Assembly: GCF_014191355.1 (NCBI RefSeq)
Contig: NZ_JACHWM010000011.1
Coordinates: forward strand, 124,001 to 188,000
Origin: Methylobacterium sp. R2-1
GTDB taxonomy: Bacteria; Pseudomonadota; Alphaproteobacteria; Rhizobiales; Beijerinckiaceae
DNA: 64,000 nt
Direction: 5' to 3'
Positions 1 through 8,405 of the stretch are shown here, in pieces. Both the position numbers and the translations under genes were made by a program. Within the stretch, counting starts at the first letter, position 1; every line of letters starts with the position of its first letter. The notes beneath the pieces are model-generated. The model was given only the letters and a program-made list of their open reading frames with translations, was not told the origin of the DNA and ran no database searches.

Positions 1-743
1 TCGACGTCGAGGGCAGCCGCGGCACCGAGAAGGCCGGCGCCGATGATCAGCGCCGCCGCGAGCCGCTTCCACTGGCCGACCGCCACGAGCGCGAGACCGA
101 CCGGCACCGCGATCGCCAGCATGGAGCCGCGGTTCTGCGCGGCGGCCAGCACGGCGCCGAGGCCGACGAAGGCGAACCAGCCCGGCCCGACCCGGACGAG
201 GCCGACCAGCGCGAGGACGACGGCACCGGTCAGATGCGTCGAGAGCTCGCCCGCCCGCGCCGCGAAGAACGGTACGTCGCCGAGGATGAAGGCGATGATC
301 GCGAGCGGGATCACGACGCGCGCGAGCCAGCGGAACATCCGCAAGAGCGCCCCAAGCCGCCGCGGATCGTCGAGCAGGAGGGCGATCAGGACGAAGGCGT
401 AGCTGCCGTAGAGCGCGACCGCCCCGTCGCGCAGGGCGTCGACCCGGTATTCGCGCAGGCCGGACAGCGTCCGCAGCAGCACCCAGCCCATCAGAGCGGC
501 GACGCAGAGCGCGGGTGCGGTGGCAAGCCCGGCGGCGAGGTTGAGGCCCGTCCGCGCCCGGAACACCGCGAGCAGCCCCAGAAGGAACAGCAACTCGCCG
601 GCATAGAGCGGCGGCAACCCGAGATAGGCGAAGCTCTTGCCAAAGATCATGTAGCCGGCGAAGGCGATTCCGAGCGCCGCCAGGAACAACTCGGCGAGGC
701 GGCTCTCCCGCGGCAGAACGTGGACAGTTGTCGTCGTCGCCAT
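1..743 (-). CDS. O-antigen ligase/polymerase-like membrane protein, 3'-truncated
   Basis: An open frame runs on the minus strand from ATG at 743 to the window edge with no stop. About 247 residues are visible, so the C-terminus is missing. The protein starts MATTTTVHVLPRES and is almost entirely hydrophobic helices with short basic loops such as FRARTG and LLDDPRR. That layout fits the Wzy/WaaL polymerase-ligase superfamily, which links polysaccharide repeat units at the inner membrane. A flippase gene starts divergently at 999, which supports a role in polysaccharide export. The family call rests on topology and context; the diagnostic periplasmic loop lies outside the window. It could also be another polytopic membrane protein. 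Confidence 0.6.
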   Translation of the reverse strand, partial: MATTTTVHVLPRESRLAELFLAALGIAFAGYMIFGKSFAYLGLPPLYAGELLFLLGLLAVFRARTGLNLAAGLATAPALCVAALMGWVLLRTLSGLREYRVDALRDGAVALYGSYAFVLIALLLDDPRRLGALLRMFRWLARVVIPLAIIAFILGDVPFFAARAGELSTHLTGAVVLALVGLVRVGPGWFAFVGLGAVLAAAQNRGSMLAIAVPVGLALVAVGQWKRLAAALIIGAGLLGAAAALDV

Positions 744-998
744 CAGCGCTTGCCTGTCCAAACGTGCCCGTCGCCCGCCGCTTACCGGCCTGATCGGGCG
801 AGAAGTCTTGCGGGCGGGCCGCGTCCTGACAATCGAGGCCCGCGGTGCATCGGAGCGGTCCGGCCCGTACTTCCGACGTACCCCGAAGGATCGAGGAATT
901 GCCGCCGCCCCTCCCGATGTCCGCGTGGTGCGGGCGCCCGCCTCGTCTAGGGTCGCCGGGTCATCCTTCCGGCCGCCTTACCCCCACCCGGACACAGC

Positions 999-2306
999 AT
1001 GCCTGCCCTCCCGCGCGACCTCCGTGCCCTGGTCGGCGCCTGCCGCGCGTCTGCCGGAAGAGGCGCCGCCGGGCCGGCGCTCTCGGTGGCCGATCAGGCG
1101 CTGGTGAGCGCGTGCAACTTCGCCACCACCATCGTGCTGGCGCATGCCCTCGGCCTGGAAGCCTTCGGCCTGTTCTCGACAGCCTGGATCGCGGTGCTGC
1201 TCACCGTCAGCCTGCAGCTCGGTCTCGTCGTCTGCCCGATGATCAGCATTGGGCCGGGCCTGCGCGAGGAGGCGCGGCACGCCTATTACGCCATTGTCCT
1301 CGTCCACGAGGCAACCTTCCTGGCGCTCGCCGGCGGCGCCGTCGCGATCGGGCTCGCTCTGGCCTTCGGCGACCGCGCTCTGGCGCTCGCGGCGGGTGCG
1401 GCCTGCGCCGCCCACCTCGCCCAGGATTTTTCACGCCGCTACCTGTTCGCTCGCGGCCGGCCGCCTGTCGTCCTCGGGATCGACGCGGTCAATCAGGGGG
1501 TCAAGCTCGCATTTCTGGTGATGCTCGCGCGGGACGGCGTGCTCTCGCCAGCCCGCGCCCTGGAGGTCATCGCCGCCTCGGCCGTCCTGTCCTGCCTCTG
1601 CGCCATCCCGTTCCGAGGGCGGCTGGCGTGGCGGACCGGCGAGTTCGGCACGGCGAGCCGGCGGCAATGGCATTCCGGCCGCTGGCTGGTCCTGACCGGG
1701 CTGATGCAGTGGCTGAGCGGCTATGGCGGCCTGCTTGTCGCCGGGGCCCTGCTCGGCGTGACGCTGATCGGCGTGCTGAGGGCTGCGCAGAGCATCCTCG
1801 GCGTTCTCAATCTGATCCGCGACGCCCTGGAAAACATCGTCCCGCCGATCGCCGGCCGGGCGCTGGCGGCGCGCGGCCTCGACGGCCTGCGGCCGGTCAT
1901 CGGCGTGACCGCCGCCATCGGCTTTGCCGGTGGCCTCAGCTTCACGGGGCTGCTGGCGCTCACCGGACCGAGCCTTCTCGCGGCGGCGTTCGGGCCCGAC
2001 ATGGCCGCCTATGCCTGGGTGGTGGCGTGGTACTCGCTGCTGTTCCCGGTCTCGCTGGTCTCCTTCGCGCAGATCTGCGCCTTCCGCGCGCTGGAGCGGA
2101 CCGGTGCGATCTTCGCCGCCACGGCAGCAGCGGCAGCCCTCAACCTCGCCCTCGTCTACCCGGCGGTGCGCTGGTTCGGCATCGAGGGCCTGCTCGGTGT
2201 AGCGATCGCGAGCGAGGTACTGGTCTGCCTCGTCCTCGCCGGGCTGCTGCGGCGCGCATTGCGGCTGCGCCCGTCCTTACCGCTCGGCGAGCTACAGCCG
2301 GCCTGA
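999..2306 (+). CDS. Polysaccharide flippase (Wzx/MATE-type)
   Basis: A 435-residue polytopic membrane protein with about twelve hydrophobic segments. Its N-terminal part (VADQALVSACNFATTIVLA, then LGLEAFGLFSTAW) is the usual opening of Wzx-like polysaccharide flippases, which move lipid-linked repeat units across the inner membrane. A second protein of the same type is encoded at 28629-29981. The ATG at 999 is the first in frame. The 255 bases between it and the divergent membrane gene ending at 743 must hold both promoters. A hairpin follows the stop at 2356-2377. Which glycan it moves cannot be read from sequence. Confidence 0.75.
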   Translation: MPALPRDLRALVGACRASAGRGAAGPALSVADQALVSACNFATTIVLAHALGLEAFGLFSTAWIAVLLTVSLQLGLVVCPMISIGPGLREEARHAYYAIVLVHEATFLALAGGAVAIGLALAFGDRALALAAGAACAAHLAQDFSRRYLFARGRPPVVLGIDAVNQGVKLAFLVMLARDGVLSPARALEVIAASAVLSCLCAIPFRGRLAWRTGEFGTASRRQWHSGRWLVLTGLMQWLSGYGGLLVAGALLGVTLIGVLRAAQSILGVLNLIRDALENIVPPIAGRALAARGLDGLRPVIGVTAAIGFAGGLSFTGLLALTGPSLLAAAFGPDMAAYAWVVAWYSLLFPVSLVSFAQICAFRALERTGAIFAATAAAAALNLALVYPAVRWFGIEGLLGVAIASEVLVCLVLAGLLRRALRLRPSLPLGELQPA

Positions 2307-2355
2307 AGTGCGGGGGCCCAAAGGGATCATCCCTCTGGCGGGGCGCAAAGTGGCA

Positions 2356-2377
2356 AAGCCGGGCTGCGCCCCGGCTT
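2356..2377. terminator. Hairpin between convergent genes
   Basis: AAGCCGG (2356-2362) and CCGGCTT (2371-2377) form a 7-bp stem between the flippase and the convergent acyl-CoA synthetase. A perfect palindrome, AGGGATCATCCCT, lies just before it. There is no clear U-run on either strand, so function as a bidirectional terminator is only suggested. Confidence 0.35.
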
Positions 2378-2405
2378 CCCTTAACCAGGGCGGTGCAGCA
2401 CCGGA

Positions 2406-4235
2406 TTACAGGCGCAGCTTTCCTCCGGTGATCTCGGCGTGCAGGGCCGGATCGATCCGGCGGTAGGCGCCGTCGCGGTCGATGTAGAGTGGGTCGTCGG
2501 TCCGGTCCGGGTCGAAGCCGTCCTCGGCCAGCGCGACCTTCTTCTGCTTGAAGGTCTCGGTGTGGCCGAGCTCCGCGCTCAGGCGGAGGAACAGCGGCCG
2601 GGCATAGGCCGGCAGCCGGCTCTCCATCTCGGCGTGCAGATGCGCGAGGACGAAATCCGGCCCGACCGCGAGCGCCGCCATGCCGGCCCGGCCCTCCGCC
2701 CCCGGCACGGCCACGCCGTAGACGTTGGCCTCGCGCACGCCCGCCACCCGGTGGAGCGCCTCGGCAACCTCGGTGGTGGCGACGTTCTCGCCCTTCCAGC
2801 GGAAGGTGTCGCCGATCCGGTCAACGAAGGTGAAGAAGCCCTGCGCGTCCCGGCGCATCAGGTCGCCGGTGCGCATCCAGGCATCGCCGGGCTCGATCAC
2901 GTCGCGCAGCACCTTGCGTGCGCTCTCGGCAGCGCTGGTATAGCCCTCGAAGGTATATTCCGCCTTGTCCGAGAGTCGGCCGAGCAACTCGCCGGCCTCG
3001 CCGAATTCGGCCGGGATGCAGCGGCCCCGCGCGTCGCGGGCGGGCAGCCCCGTCGCCGCGTCGTGGCGGACGATCAGGGCCGGCGAGCGCCGGGCCATGA
3101 AGGGGGGCACGCGCCCCACCGCGCCGACCCGGCCCTCGACGTTGTAGAGCGAGAGCGTGCCCTCGGTCGCAGCGTAGAATTCGAGGATGCGGGGGATGCC
3201 GAAGCGCGCCTGGAACGCCTCCCAGACCTCGGGTCGCATCCCGTTGCCGGTACAGAGCCGCAGGCGGTGCCGGCCCTCGGCGGGATCGGGCGCGGCAAGG
3301 GTCAGGTAGCGGCAAAGCTCGCCGATGTACTGGAACAGGGTCGCGCCGGACTCGGTCACGTCCGCCCAGAACCGACGGGCTGAAAACTTCTCGCGGATCA
3401 CCACCGAGCCGCCGCCGAGCAGCACCGAGCCCGGAGCCACCACCCCCCCGACGCTGTGGTAGAGCGGCAGGCAATCGTACATCCGGTCGCCCGGCGTCGG
3501 GTCGATCAGGCCGGCGAACCAATGGGTCCACATCATCACCCGGTGGTGGCTCACCCGCGCGGCCTTGGGCAGACCGGTTGTGCCCGAGGTGTAGATCAGC
3601 AGCGCCGGGTCGCGCAGCGTGACGGAAGGCGCCTCATCGGGTCCGAGCGGCGCCGCGGACAGGTCCGCCGAGGTTGCGGCGAGCGAATCTGTTGCGTCCG
3701 GCGCCTGCCATACGATCTCCGGCGTCTCGGCAAGATGAGGCAGGGCCCCCTCCAACGCCTCGGCGAGGTCGGCGGCGGTGATGATCAGGCGAGGCGCGGC
3801 CACTGCGATGCAATGGGCGAGGCCCGCACCGCGCAGGTTGGTGTTGAGCAGCGCCACGCAGACGCCGATGCGGGTCAGCCCGAGCCAGACCGCGAGGTAG
3901 TCCGGGCAGTTCCGCATCATGAGGGCGACGGTGTCGCCCTTGGCGAGCCCGCGCGCCAGCGCCCAGCGAGCGTAGCGGTTGCGGCGGGCGGCCAGGTCCG
4001 AATGGCTCAGGGTCTCGTCCGCGCCGATCAGGGCCGGCGCGTCGGGGCGCTCGGCGGCGACGGCGTCCAGCACGAGGGGGAAGGTGCGCTCCGGACTCGC
4101 ATCGATCCGCGCCGTCCGGGCGAGCGCCCCGAGCCAGCCGGCGGTGGAGGAGGCGCGAGCCGGCGGCGCACCGTCCGGCTCCGAGCATCCGACGAGCGGA
4201 TCGGGGGAGGGCGCTGCGGAGATCGACTGATCCAT
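2406..4235 (-). CDS. Long-chain acyl-CoA synthetase (FATP/ACSVL-like)
   Basis: ANL-superfamily adenylating enzyme of about 609 residues that activates a long- or very-long-chain fatty acid to acyl-CoA through an acyl-AMP. The P-loop motif IYTSGTTGLPKAA, the adenylate motif EFYAATEG, the hinge region MRTGDLMRRDAQGFF and the FRWKGENVATTEV block are all present. The last two resemble the fatty acid transport protein branch. Three in-frame starts exist: GTG 4250, ATG 4244 and ATG 4235. ATG 4235 is preferred because a GAGG lies about nine bases upstream. The longest version overlaps the metA-like stop by 4 bp, so the two genes are probably cotranscribed. Substrate chain length is not deducible. 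Confidence 0.85.
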   Translation of the reverse strand: MDQSISAAPSPDPLVGCSEPDGAPPARASSTAGWLGALARTARIDASPERTFPLVLDAVAAERPDAPALIGADETLSHSDLAARRNRYARWALARGLAKGDTVALMMRNCPDYLAVWLGLTRIGVCVALLNTNLRGAGLAHCIAVAAPRLIITAADLAEALEGALPHLAETPEIVWQAPDATDSLAATSADLSAAPLGPDEAPSVTLRDPALLIYTSGTTGLPKAARVSHHRVMMWTHWFAGLIDPTPGDRMYDCLPLYHSVGGVVAPGSVLLGGGSVVIREKFSARRFWADVTESGATLFQYIGELCRYLTLAAPDPAEGRHRLRLCTGNGMRPEVWEAFQARFGIPRILEFYAATEGTLSLYNVEGRVGAVGRVPPFMARRSPALIVRHDAATGLPARDARGRCIPAEFGEAGELLGRLSDKAEYTFEGYTSAAESARKVLRDVIEPGDAWMRTGDLMRRDAQGFFTFVDRIGDTFRWKGENVATTEVAEALHRVAGVREANVYGVAVPGAEGRAGMAALAVGPDFVLAHLHAEMESRLPAYARPLFLRLSAELGHTETFKQKKVALAEDGFDPDRTDDPLYIDRDGAYRRIDPALHAEITGGKLRL

Positions 4236-4246
4236 TGCGGACATCC

Positions 4247-5251
4247 TCACGCGGCGAGCACCGCGCGGGCCGAGACGAGCACGAGCCAGTTGCGGAACAG
4301 ACCGGCGGCCCCTTCCTGCCAGCCGGCGGGCCGGGGCTGCGTTTCAGCCATCGTCGGGAAGTCGGCATGCAGGGCTGGTGCGCGGTAGGCCCGCGCCACG
4401 GCGGCAAAGGCGTCGAGACGCCGGACCGATGCATCGGTGTAGTAGTTCTCGGGCAGAGCCGGGCAGGTGTCCCGTTCGCCATCGAGGAAGCGGCCGATAT
4501 CCCGGCGATACTCGCGGGCGAGGGTATCGCCGTCATATTCCGGATGGCCCTGGAGGAAGACCATCGGGGCGCCTCCGCCCTCGCGGACGAACAGATCGGC
4601 CCCGACCTCGTCCGAGCGGCGCAGGATGCGGTAGCCGCGGGCCGTGAGCTCGGTCTCGGGCAGGTCGTTCCAGCGCGAATGCGGCACCGGCACGGTCTGT
4701 GGCATCCCCGCCAGCAGCGGGTGGTCCGCGACGGCCGTGCAGGCATAGACGCCGGAATGCTTCGTCGGCAGTGGCCGGCGCTCGATGTCATCGAGGTGAA
4801 GCACGGCCGCGTGGGCAGCGAGGCACGAGAACAGGGTCGGGACGCCGCTCGCTGCCGCCCAATCCACCACCGCCGCGAGCGCGGGGAAGAACGGTTCGTC
4901 GGCGAGCCGCTTAGCCTTCGGTTCGGCTCCGGTCACGACGAGGGCGTCGAGCCCGGCGTCGGTCAAGGCATCTTGCGTCGCGTAGAAACGGTCGAGATGG
5001 GCGCGGCCGAGCGGACCGCGCGGGACCGCGTCGAGGCTGAACAGGCGCAGATCGACGTCATGGCCGATCAGGCGCCGGAACTGCCGCTCCGTCTGCACCA
5101 GGGCGCTGTCGGGCATGTTGTTGAGGAGGCCGATGCGCAGGACCGACGCGGGTCGAGCCGGCTCTGACCATGAGGCGCCGCCGCGCGCGCCGAGATCCAG
5201 CTCCGCCACCGGCAGGCTCGCGGGCAGGATCGAGGGGCCGTGGTCCAGCAT
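4247..5251 (-). CDS. metA: Homoserine O-acyltransferase (MetA/HTS family)
   Basis: A 334-residue protein of the HTS family, which acylates homoserine on the way to methionine. The nucleophile region FSCLAAHAAV and the HPE motif (FLQGHPEYD), which supply the Cys-His-Glu triad in MetA, are present. So is the N-terminal LNNMPDSALVQTERQFRRL block. The acyl-donor-selecting loop, GAPxG or GAPxE in well-studied MetA proteins, reads TGAEPKAKRL here. The sequence therefore does not say whether acetyl- or succinyl-CoA is used. The gene upstream in the same operon is a MetY-type sulfhydrylase, which favours O-acetylhomoserine as product. ATG 5251 is preceded by AGGAGA. Confidence 0.85.
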   Translation of the reverse strand: MLDHGPSILPASLPVAELDLGARGGASWSEPARPASVLRIGLLNNMPDSALVQTERQFRRLIGHDVDLRLFSLDAVPRGPLGRAHLDRFYATQDALTDAGLDALVVTGAEPKAKRLADEPFFPALAAVVDWAAASGVPTLFSCLAAHAAVLHLDDIERRPLPTKHSGVYACTAVADHPLLAGMPQTVPVPHSRWNDLPETELTARGYRILRRSDEVGADLFVREGGGAPMVFLQGHPEYDGDTLAREYRRDIGRFLDGERDTCPALPENYYTDASVRRLDAFAAVARAYRAPALHADFPTMAETQPRPAGWQEGAAGLFRNWLVLVSARAVLAA

Positions 5252-5284
5252 GGCGGGTCTCCTGCGGAAACGGTTGCGGGAGGG

Positions 5285-6577
5285 TCAGGCCGCGAGCGCG
5301 GCCGGAGCCGCCGCGGCGAGTGCCTGATCGAGGTCTTCGAGGATGTCGTCGATGTGCTCGATGCCGACGCTGAGCCGGATCGTCTCCGGCAGCACACCCG
5401 CGATCCGCTGCTCGTCGCGGGTCATCTGCCGGTGCGTGGTCGAGGCCGGGTGGCAGGCCAGAGATTTGGCGTCGCCGATATTGACGAGGCGCTTCACCAG
5501 CGTCAGCGCGTCGTAGAACGCCTTGCCGCCCTCGAACCCGCCGGCGACGCCGAAGGTCAGGAGTGACGACCCCTCGCCGCGCAGGTACTTGCGCGCCATC
5601 GGGTGGTTCGGGCTGTCGGGAAAGCCGGCATAGTTCACCCAGGTGATCTTCGGATGCGCCCGCAGGTGCTCGGCGACCTTGCGCGCGTTCTCGACATGGC
5701 GCTCCACCCGCAACGCCACCGTCTCGATGCCCTGCAGCAGCAGGAAGGCGGACATGGCCGGCAGCACCGCTCCGGTAGTGCGCTGGTAGACGCTGCGCGC
5801 CCGCGCGGCGAAGGCGCCGGGACCGAAATGATCGGCGTAGACGAGGCCGTGATAGGAGGCGTCCGGCCGCGTGAACATCGGGAAGCGATCGGCCTGCGCC
5901 GCCCAGTCGAAGCGCCCGGAATCGACGATGATGCCGCCGAGCGTGGTGCCGTGGCCGCCCATGAACTTGGTGAGCGAGGCGATGACGATGTCGGCCCCGT
6001 ACTCGATCGGCCGCATCAGGATCGGAGTCGGCACGGTGTTGTCGACCACGAGCGGCACGCCGTGGGCGTGGGCCACCGCCGCCAGCGCCTCGATATCGCA
6101 GATGTTGCCGGCCGGGTTGCCGATCGATTCGCAGTAGACGGCGCGGGTGTCGCCATCGATGAGGGCCGCGATGTCCTCGGCCCGGTCGCTCGGGGCGAAG
6201 CGGCAGGTGATGCCCTGGCGCGGCAGGACATGGGCGAGCAGCGTGTGGGTCGTGCCATAGAGCTGGGGCACCGCGACGATGTTGCCGCCGTGGTCGGCGA
6301 GCGTGGCGATGGCGTAGTGCAGGGCCGCCTGCCCCGAGGCGACGGCGAGTGCCGAGTGGCCGCCCTCCAGTTCCGCCACGCGCCGCTCCAGCACCGCGAC
6401 CGTCGGGTTGGCGATCCGGCTGTAGCGGAAACCCTCTTCCTCCAGGTTGAACAGGGCGGCGCCGTGGTCGGCGCTGTCGAAGGCGTAGGCCACGCTCTGG
6501 TAGATCGGCACGGCGACCGCGTGCGTCGCCGGGTCGTGGTCGAACCCGGCATGAAGGGCGATCGTTTCGCTGCGCAT
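5285..6577 (-). CDS. metY: O-acetylhomoserine aminocarboxypropyltransferase (MetY)
   Basis: A 430-residue PLP enzyme of the Cys/Met metabolism family that makes homocysteine from O-acetylhomoserine and sulfide. Family landmarks are HAGFDHDPATHAVAVPIYQS at the N-terminus, the PLP-lysine motif ASLTKFMGGHGTTLGG, and the C-terminal SVGIEHIDDILEDLDQAL. The start was set at ATG 6577 (MRSETIALHAGF) because homologues begin there; 40 further in-frame codons upstream look like untranslated leader. It is followed after 33 bases by the metA-like gene, giving a methionine operon. The leader contains a compact hairpin, listed separately, that may be regulatory. Confidence 0.9.
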   Translation of the reverse strand: MRSETIALHAGFDHDPATHAVAVPIYQSVAYAFDSADHGAALFNLEEEGFRYSRIANPTVAVLERRVAELEGGHSALAVASGQAALHYAIATLADHGGNIVAVPQLYGTTHTLLAHVLPRQGITCRFAPSDRAEDIAALIDGDTRAVYCESIGNPAGNICDIEALAAVAHAHGVPLVVDNTVPTPILMRPIEYGADIVIASLTKFMGGHGTTLGGIIVDSGRFDWAAQADRFPMFTRPDASYHGLVYADHFGPGAFAARARSVYQRTTGAVLPAMSAFLLLQGIETVALRVERHVENARKVAEHLRAHPKITWVNYAGFPDSPNHPMARKYLRGEGSSLLTFGVAGGFEGGKAFYDALTLVKRLVNIGDAKSLACHPASTTHRQMTRDEQRIAGVLPETIRLSVGIEHIDDILEDLDQALAAAAPAALAA

Positions 6578-6588
6578 GTCTTGAAGCC

Positions 6589-6632
6589 GTCCCGAAACCG
6601 CAGTGTTGGAGCCTTGTGCGCAAGGCCGGGAC
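6589..6632 (-). promoter_or_regulatory. Structured leader of metY, candidate regulatory RNA
   Basis: In the metY transcript GTCCCG (6632-6627) pairs with CGGGAC (6594-6589). Inside this, GCCTTG (6626-6621) pairs with CAAGGC (6616-6611) around a CGCA loop, leaving a 16-base unpaired segment on the 3' side. The structure ends 11 bases before the start codon, and I see no clear Shine-Dalgarno. A further hairpin (7-bp arms, 6669-6692) lies upstream. It does not match the SAM-II consensus I remember, so a riboswitch call is only a hypothesis. Confidence 0.3.
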
Positions 6633-6998
6633 CAGACTTCGCCGTGCCGGAACGGGATGACCGCATGCGAAGATTGCTCCACGCAAATCTTCGGCACGTC
6701 TTAGTTGATGGCTTGGAACGACTTGGAAAATCGCGATCGGAAGGGCGCCCCGGGCGTGGCGGCTTCGATCTCCCGGTGGAATCGCCATCATCCGACGCTG
6801 TCCCGATATGGGCCAGACGTGTCAAATCGGCCCTAGTCTGCATAAGGCGGCATAAGATCTGGCATCGACAGTTTTCGCTCCCGGCCGCGTTAGTCATAAC
6901 CGCAAAACGGACTTGCGATCTGTTCTCCGCAGTGCCTTCTGCTCGGCTGAGTGCTTCCGGAACGGTCCTGAACGCCTGCTCCCCTCAGCGAGGATGAT
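6633..6998. other. Divergent intergenic region between metY and cupin gene
   Basis: No convincing gene. It must carry the metY promoter on the minus strand and the cupin promoter on the plus strand. The only structure I can support is the inverted repeat GAAGATT (6669-6675) and AATCTTC (6686-6692) with a 10-base loop, inside the presumed metY leader. Confidence 0.5.
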
Positions 6999-7448
6999 GT
7001 GTCGATCACAGCGATGATTCCGTCCGTGACCTCGGGCGAGCTGCGCGCCGCGCCGATCGAGCCGAGCTGGATCCACGAGGGACAGCCCGTGGCCCGCAAC
7101 ACCATGCTCTCGCGCAGCGCCGATGGCATGGCCTGGACGCTCGTCTGGGACTGCACCGCCGGCCGGTTCGAGTGGCACTACGACATCGACGAGACGATCC
7201 ACTTCATCGAGGGCTCGGCCACGATCAGCGACGGCCTCTCCCCCGCCAAGACCTTCAAGGCCGGCGACGTGCTGTTCATTCCCCGCGGCGCGGTCTGCCA
7301 CTGGCATGTCGAGAGCTACGTGCGGAAGGTCGCGTTCTGCCGGAAGACGCAGCCGAAGGTCGTGGCGCTCGCCCTGCGCGCCGCCGGCAAGGCCAAGCGG
7401 ATGCTGAGCCGTCGCTCCGGCGCCGGCGGCCAACTCGAAGCCGCCTGA
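6999..7448 (+). CDS. Cupin-domain protein
   Basis: A 149-residue single-domain cupin. Residues about 60-110 carry the fold's two motifs in weakened form: FEWHYDIDETIHFIEGSA and then AGDVLFIPRGAVCHWHVES. This subgroup resembles the EutQ/DUF861 cupins, usually small metal-binding proteins of unknown substrate. GTG at 6999 was chosen because GAGG lies five bases before it; ATG 7014 is an alternative. The aminotransferase gene follows 27 bases later in the same direction, so the two may be one transcript. Function unknown. Confidence 0.75.
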   Translation: MSITAMIPSVTSGELRAAPIEPSWIHEGQPVARNTMLSRSADGMAWTLVWDCTAGRFEWHYDIDETIHFIEGSATISDGLSPAKTFKAGDVLFIPRGAVCHWHVESYVRKVAFCRKTQPKVVALALRAAGKAKRMLSRRSGAGGQLEAA

Positions 7449-7475
7449 GGCAGGACGTTCGGAGGCTCGGAAGCG

Positions 7476-8357
7476 ATGACGACACCGGACCACGATACCC
7501 CGAACCACGACACCTGGACCTTCTTCGAGGGCGCGTGGCACCCCGGCAATGTCCGGATCATGGGGCCGCGCACCCACGGCGCGTGGCTCGGCTCGACGGT
7601 GTTCGACGGCGCCCGCGCCTTTGAGGGCGTCACGCCCGACCTCGACTTGCACCTCGCCCGGGTCAACCGCTCGGCCACCGCCCTCGGGCTCACGCCGAAG
7701 GTCGCGGTCGAGGAATGGACCTGCCGCGTCGCCGAGGGGCTGACGCGCTTCGCGCCCGATGCCGAACTCTACATCCGGCCGATGTACTGGGCCGAGAGTG
7801 GATTCGCCGGCGGCGTGCGCTTCGATCCCGCCTCCACCAACTGGTGCCTGTCGCTCTACAGTGCGCCGATGCCCCTGCCGACCGGCATCAAGGCCACGCT
7901 CTCACCCTTCCGCCGCCCGTCGATCGAGGTGGCCCCCGTCGATGCAAAGGCGGGCTGCCTCTACCCCAACGGCGCGCGGGCGCTCACCGAGGCGCTGTCG
8001 CGCGGCTTCGGCAATTGCCTCATGCTCGACGGGCTCGGCAACGTCGCGGAATTCGCCAACGCCAACGCGCTCTTCGCCAAGGACGGCGTCGTCTACACAC
8101 CGGTCCCGAACGGGACGTTCCTGGCCGGCATCACCCGCGCCCGCATCCTCGCGCTGCTGCGCGGGGCCGGCGTCACGGTGGTGGAGAAGACGCTTCGCTA
8201 CGAGGATTTTCTGGGCGCCGACGAGGTCTTCACCGCCGGCAATTTCGCGAAGGTCGCCCCGGTCACCGGACTCGACAACGTACGTTTCGAGCCGGGGCCG
8301 GTGTTTCGCCTCGCGCGGCAACTATACTGGGACTTTGCGCACGGTCGGCTGAGCTGA
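7476..8357 (+). CDS. Class IV aminotransferase (branched-chain type)
   Basis: A 293-residue fold-type IV PLP enzyme, as in branched-chain amino acid aminotransferases and D-amino-acid aminotransferases. The opening HGAWLGSTVFDGARAFEG, the central YIRPMYW, the PLP-lysine block APVDAKAGCLYPNG and the cofactor-binding LADEVF-like segment GADEVFTAGNFAKVAPV are all present. It probably interconverts a branched-chain or related amino acid and its 2-oxo acid. The genome is likely to have another main IlvE, so a specialised role is possible. It sits 27 bases after the cupin gene and ends at a strong hairpin. Confidence 0.85.
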   Translation: MTTPDHDTPNHDTWTFFEGAWHPGNVRIMGPRTHGAWLGSTVFDGARAFEGVTPDLDLHLARVNRSATALGLTPKVAVEEWTCRVAEGLTRFAPDAELYIRPMYWAESGFAGGVRFDPASTNWCLSLYSAPMPLPTGIKATLSPFRRPSIEVAPVDAKAGCLYPNGARALTEALSRGFGNCLMLDGLGNVAEFANANALFAKDGVVYTPVPNGTFLAGITRARILALLRGAGVTVVEKTLRYEDFLGADEVFTAGNFAKVAPVTGLDNVRFEPGPVFRLARQLYWDFAHGRLS

Positions 8358-8362
8358 AGCCA

Positions 8363-8392
8363 AGCCCCTGTCTCCTCTGCGGGAGAGGGGCT
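8363..8392. terminator. Bidirectional terminator hairpin
   Basis: AGCCCCT (8363-8369) and AGGGGCT (8386-8392), extended inward by TCTCC/GGAGA, form a long GC-rich stem between the convergent aminotransferase and ThDP-enzyme genes, followed by CTTCCT. There is no true U-tract. Confidence 0.5.
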
Positions 8393-8405
8393 CTTCCTCA
8401 ACGCC

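Noticed and set aside
6578..6697. N-terminal extension of metY from 6697
   Set aside because: The 40 added residues are unlike the family, and the region folds as an RNA leader.
6578..6720. SAM-II riboswitch call for the metY leader
   Set aside because: The conserved SAM-II loop and pseudoknot sequences are not visible, so only a generic structured leader is listed.
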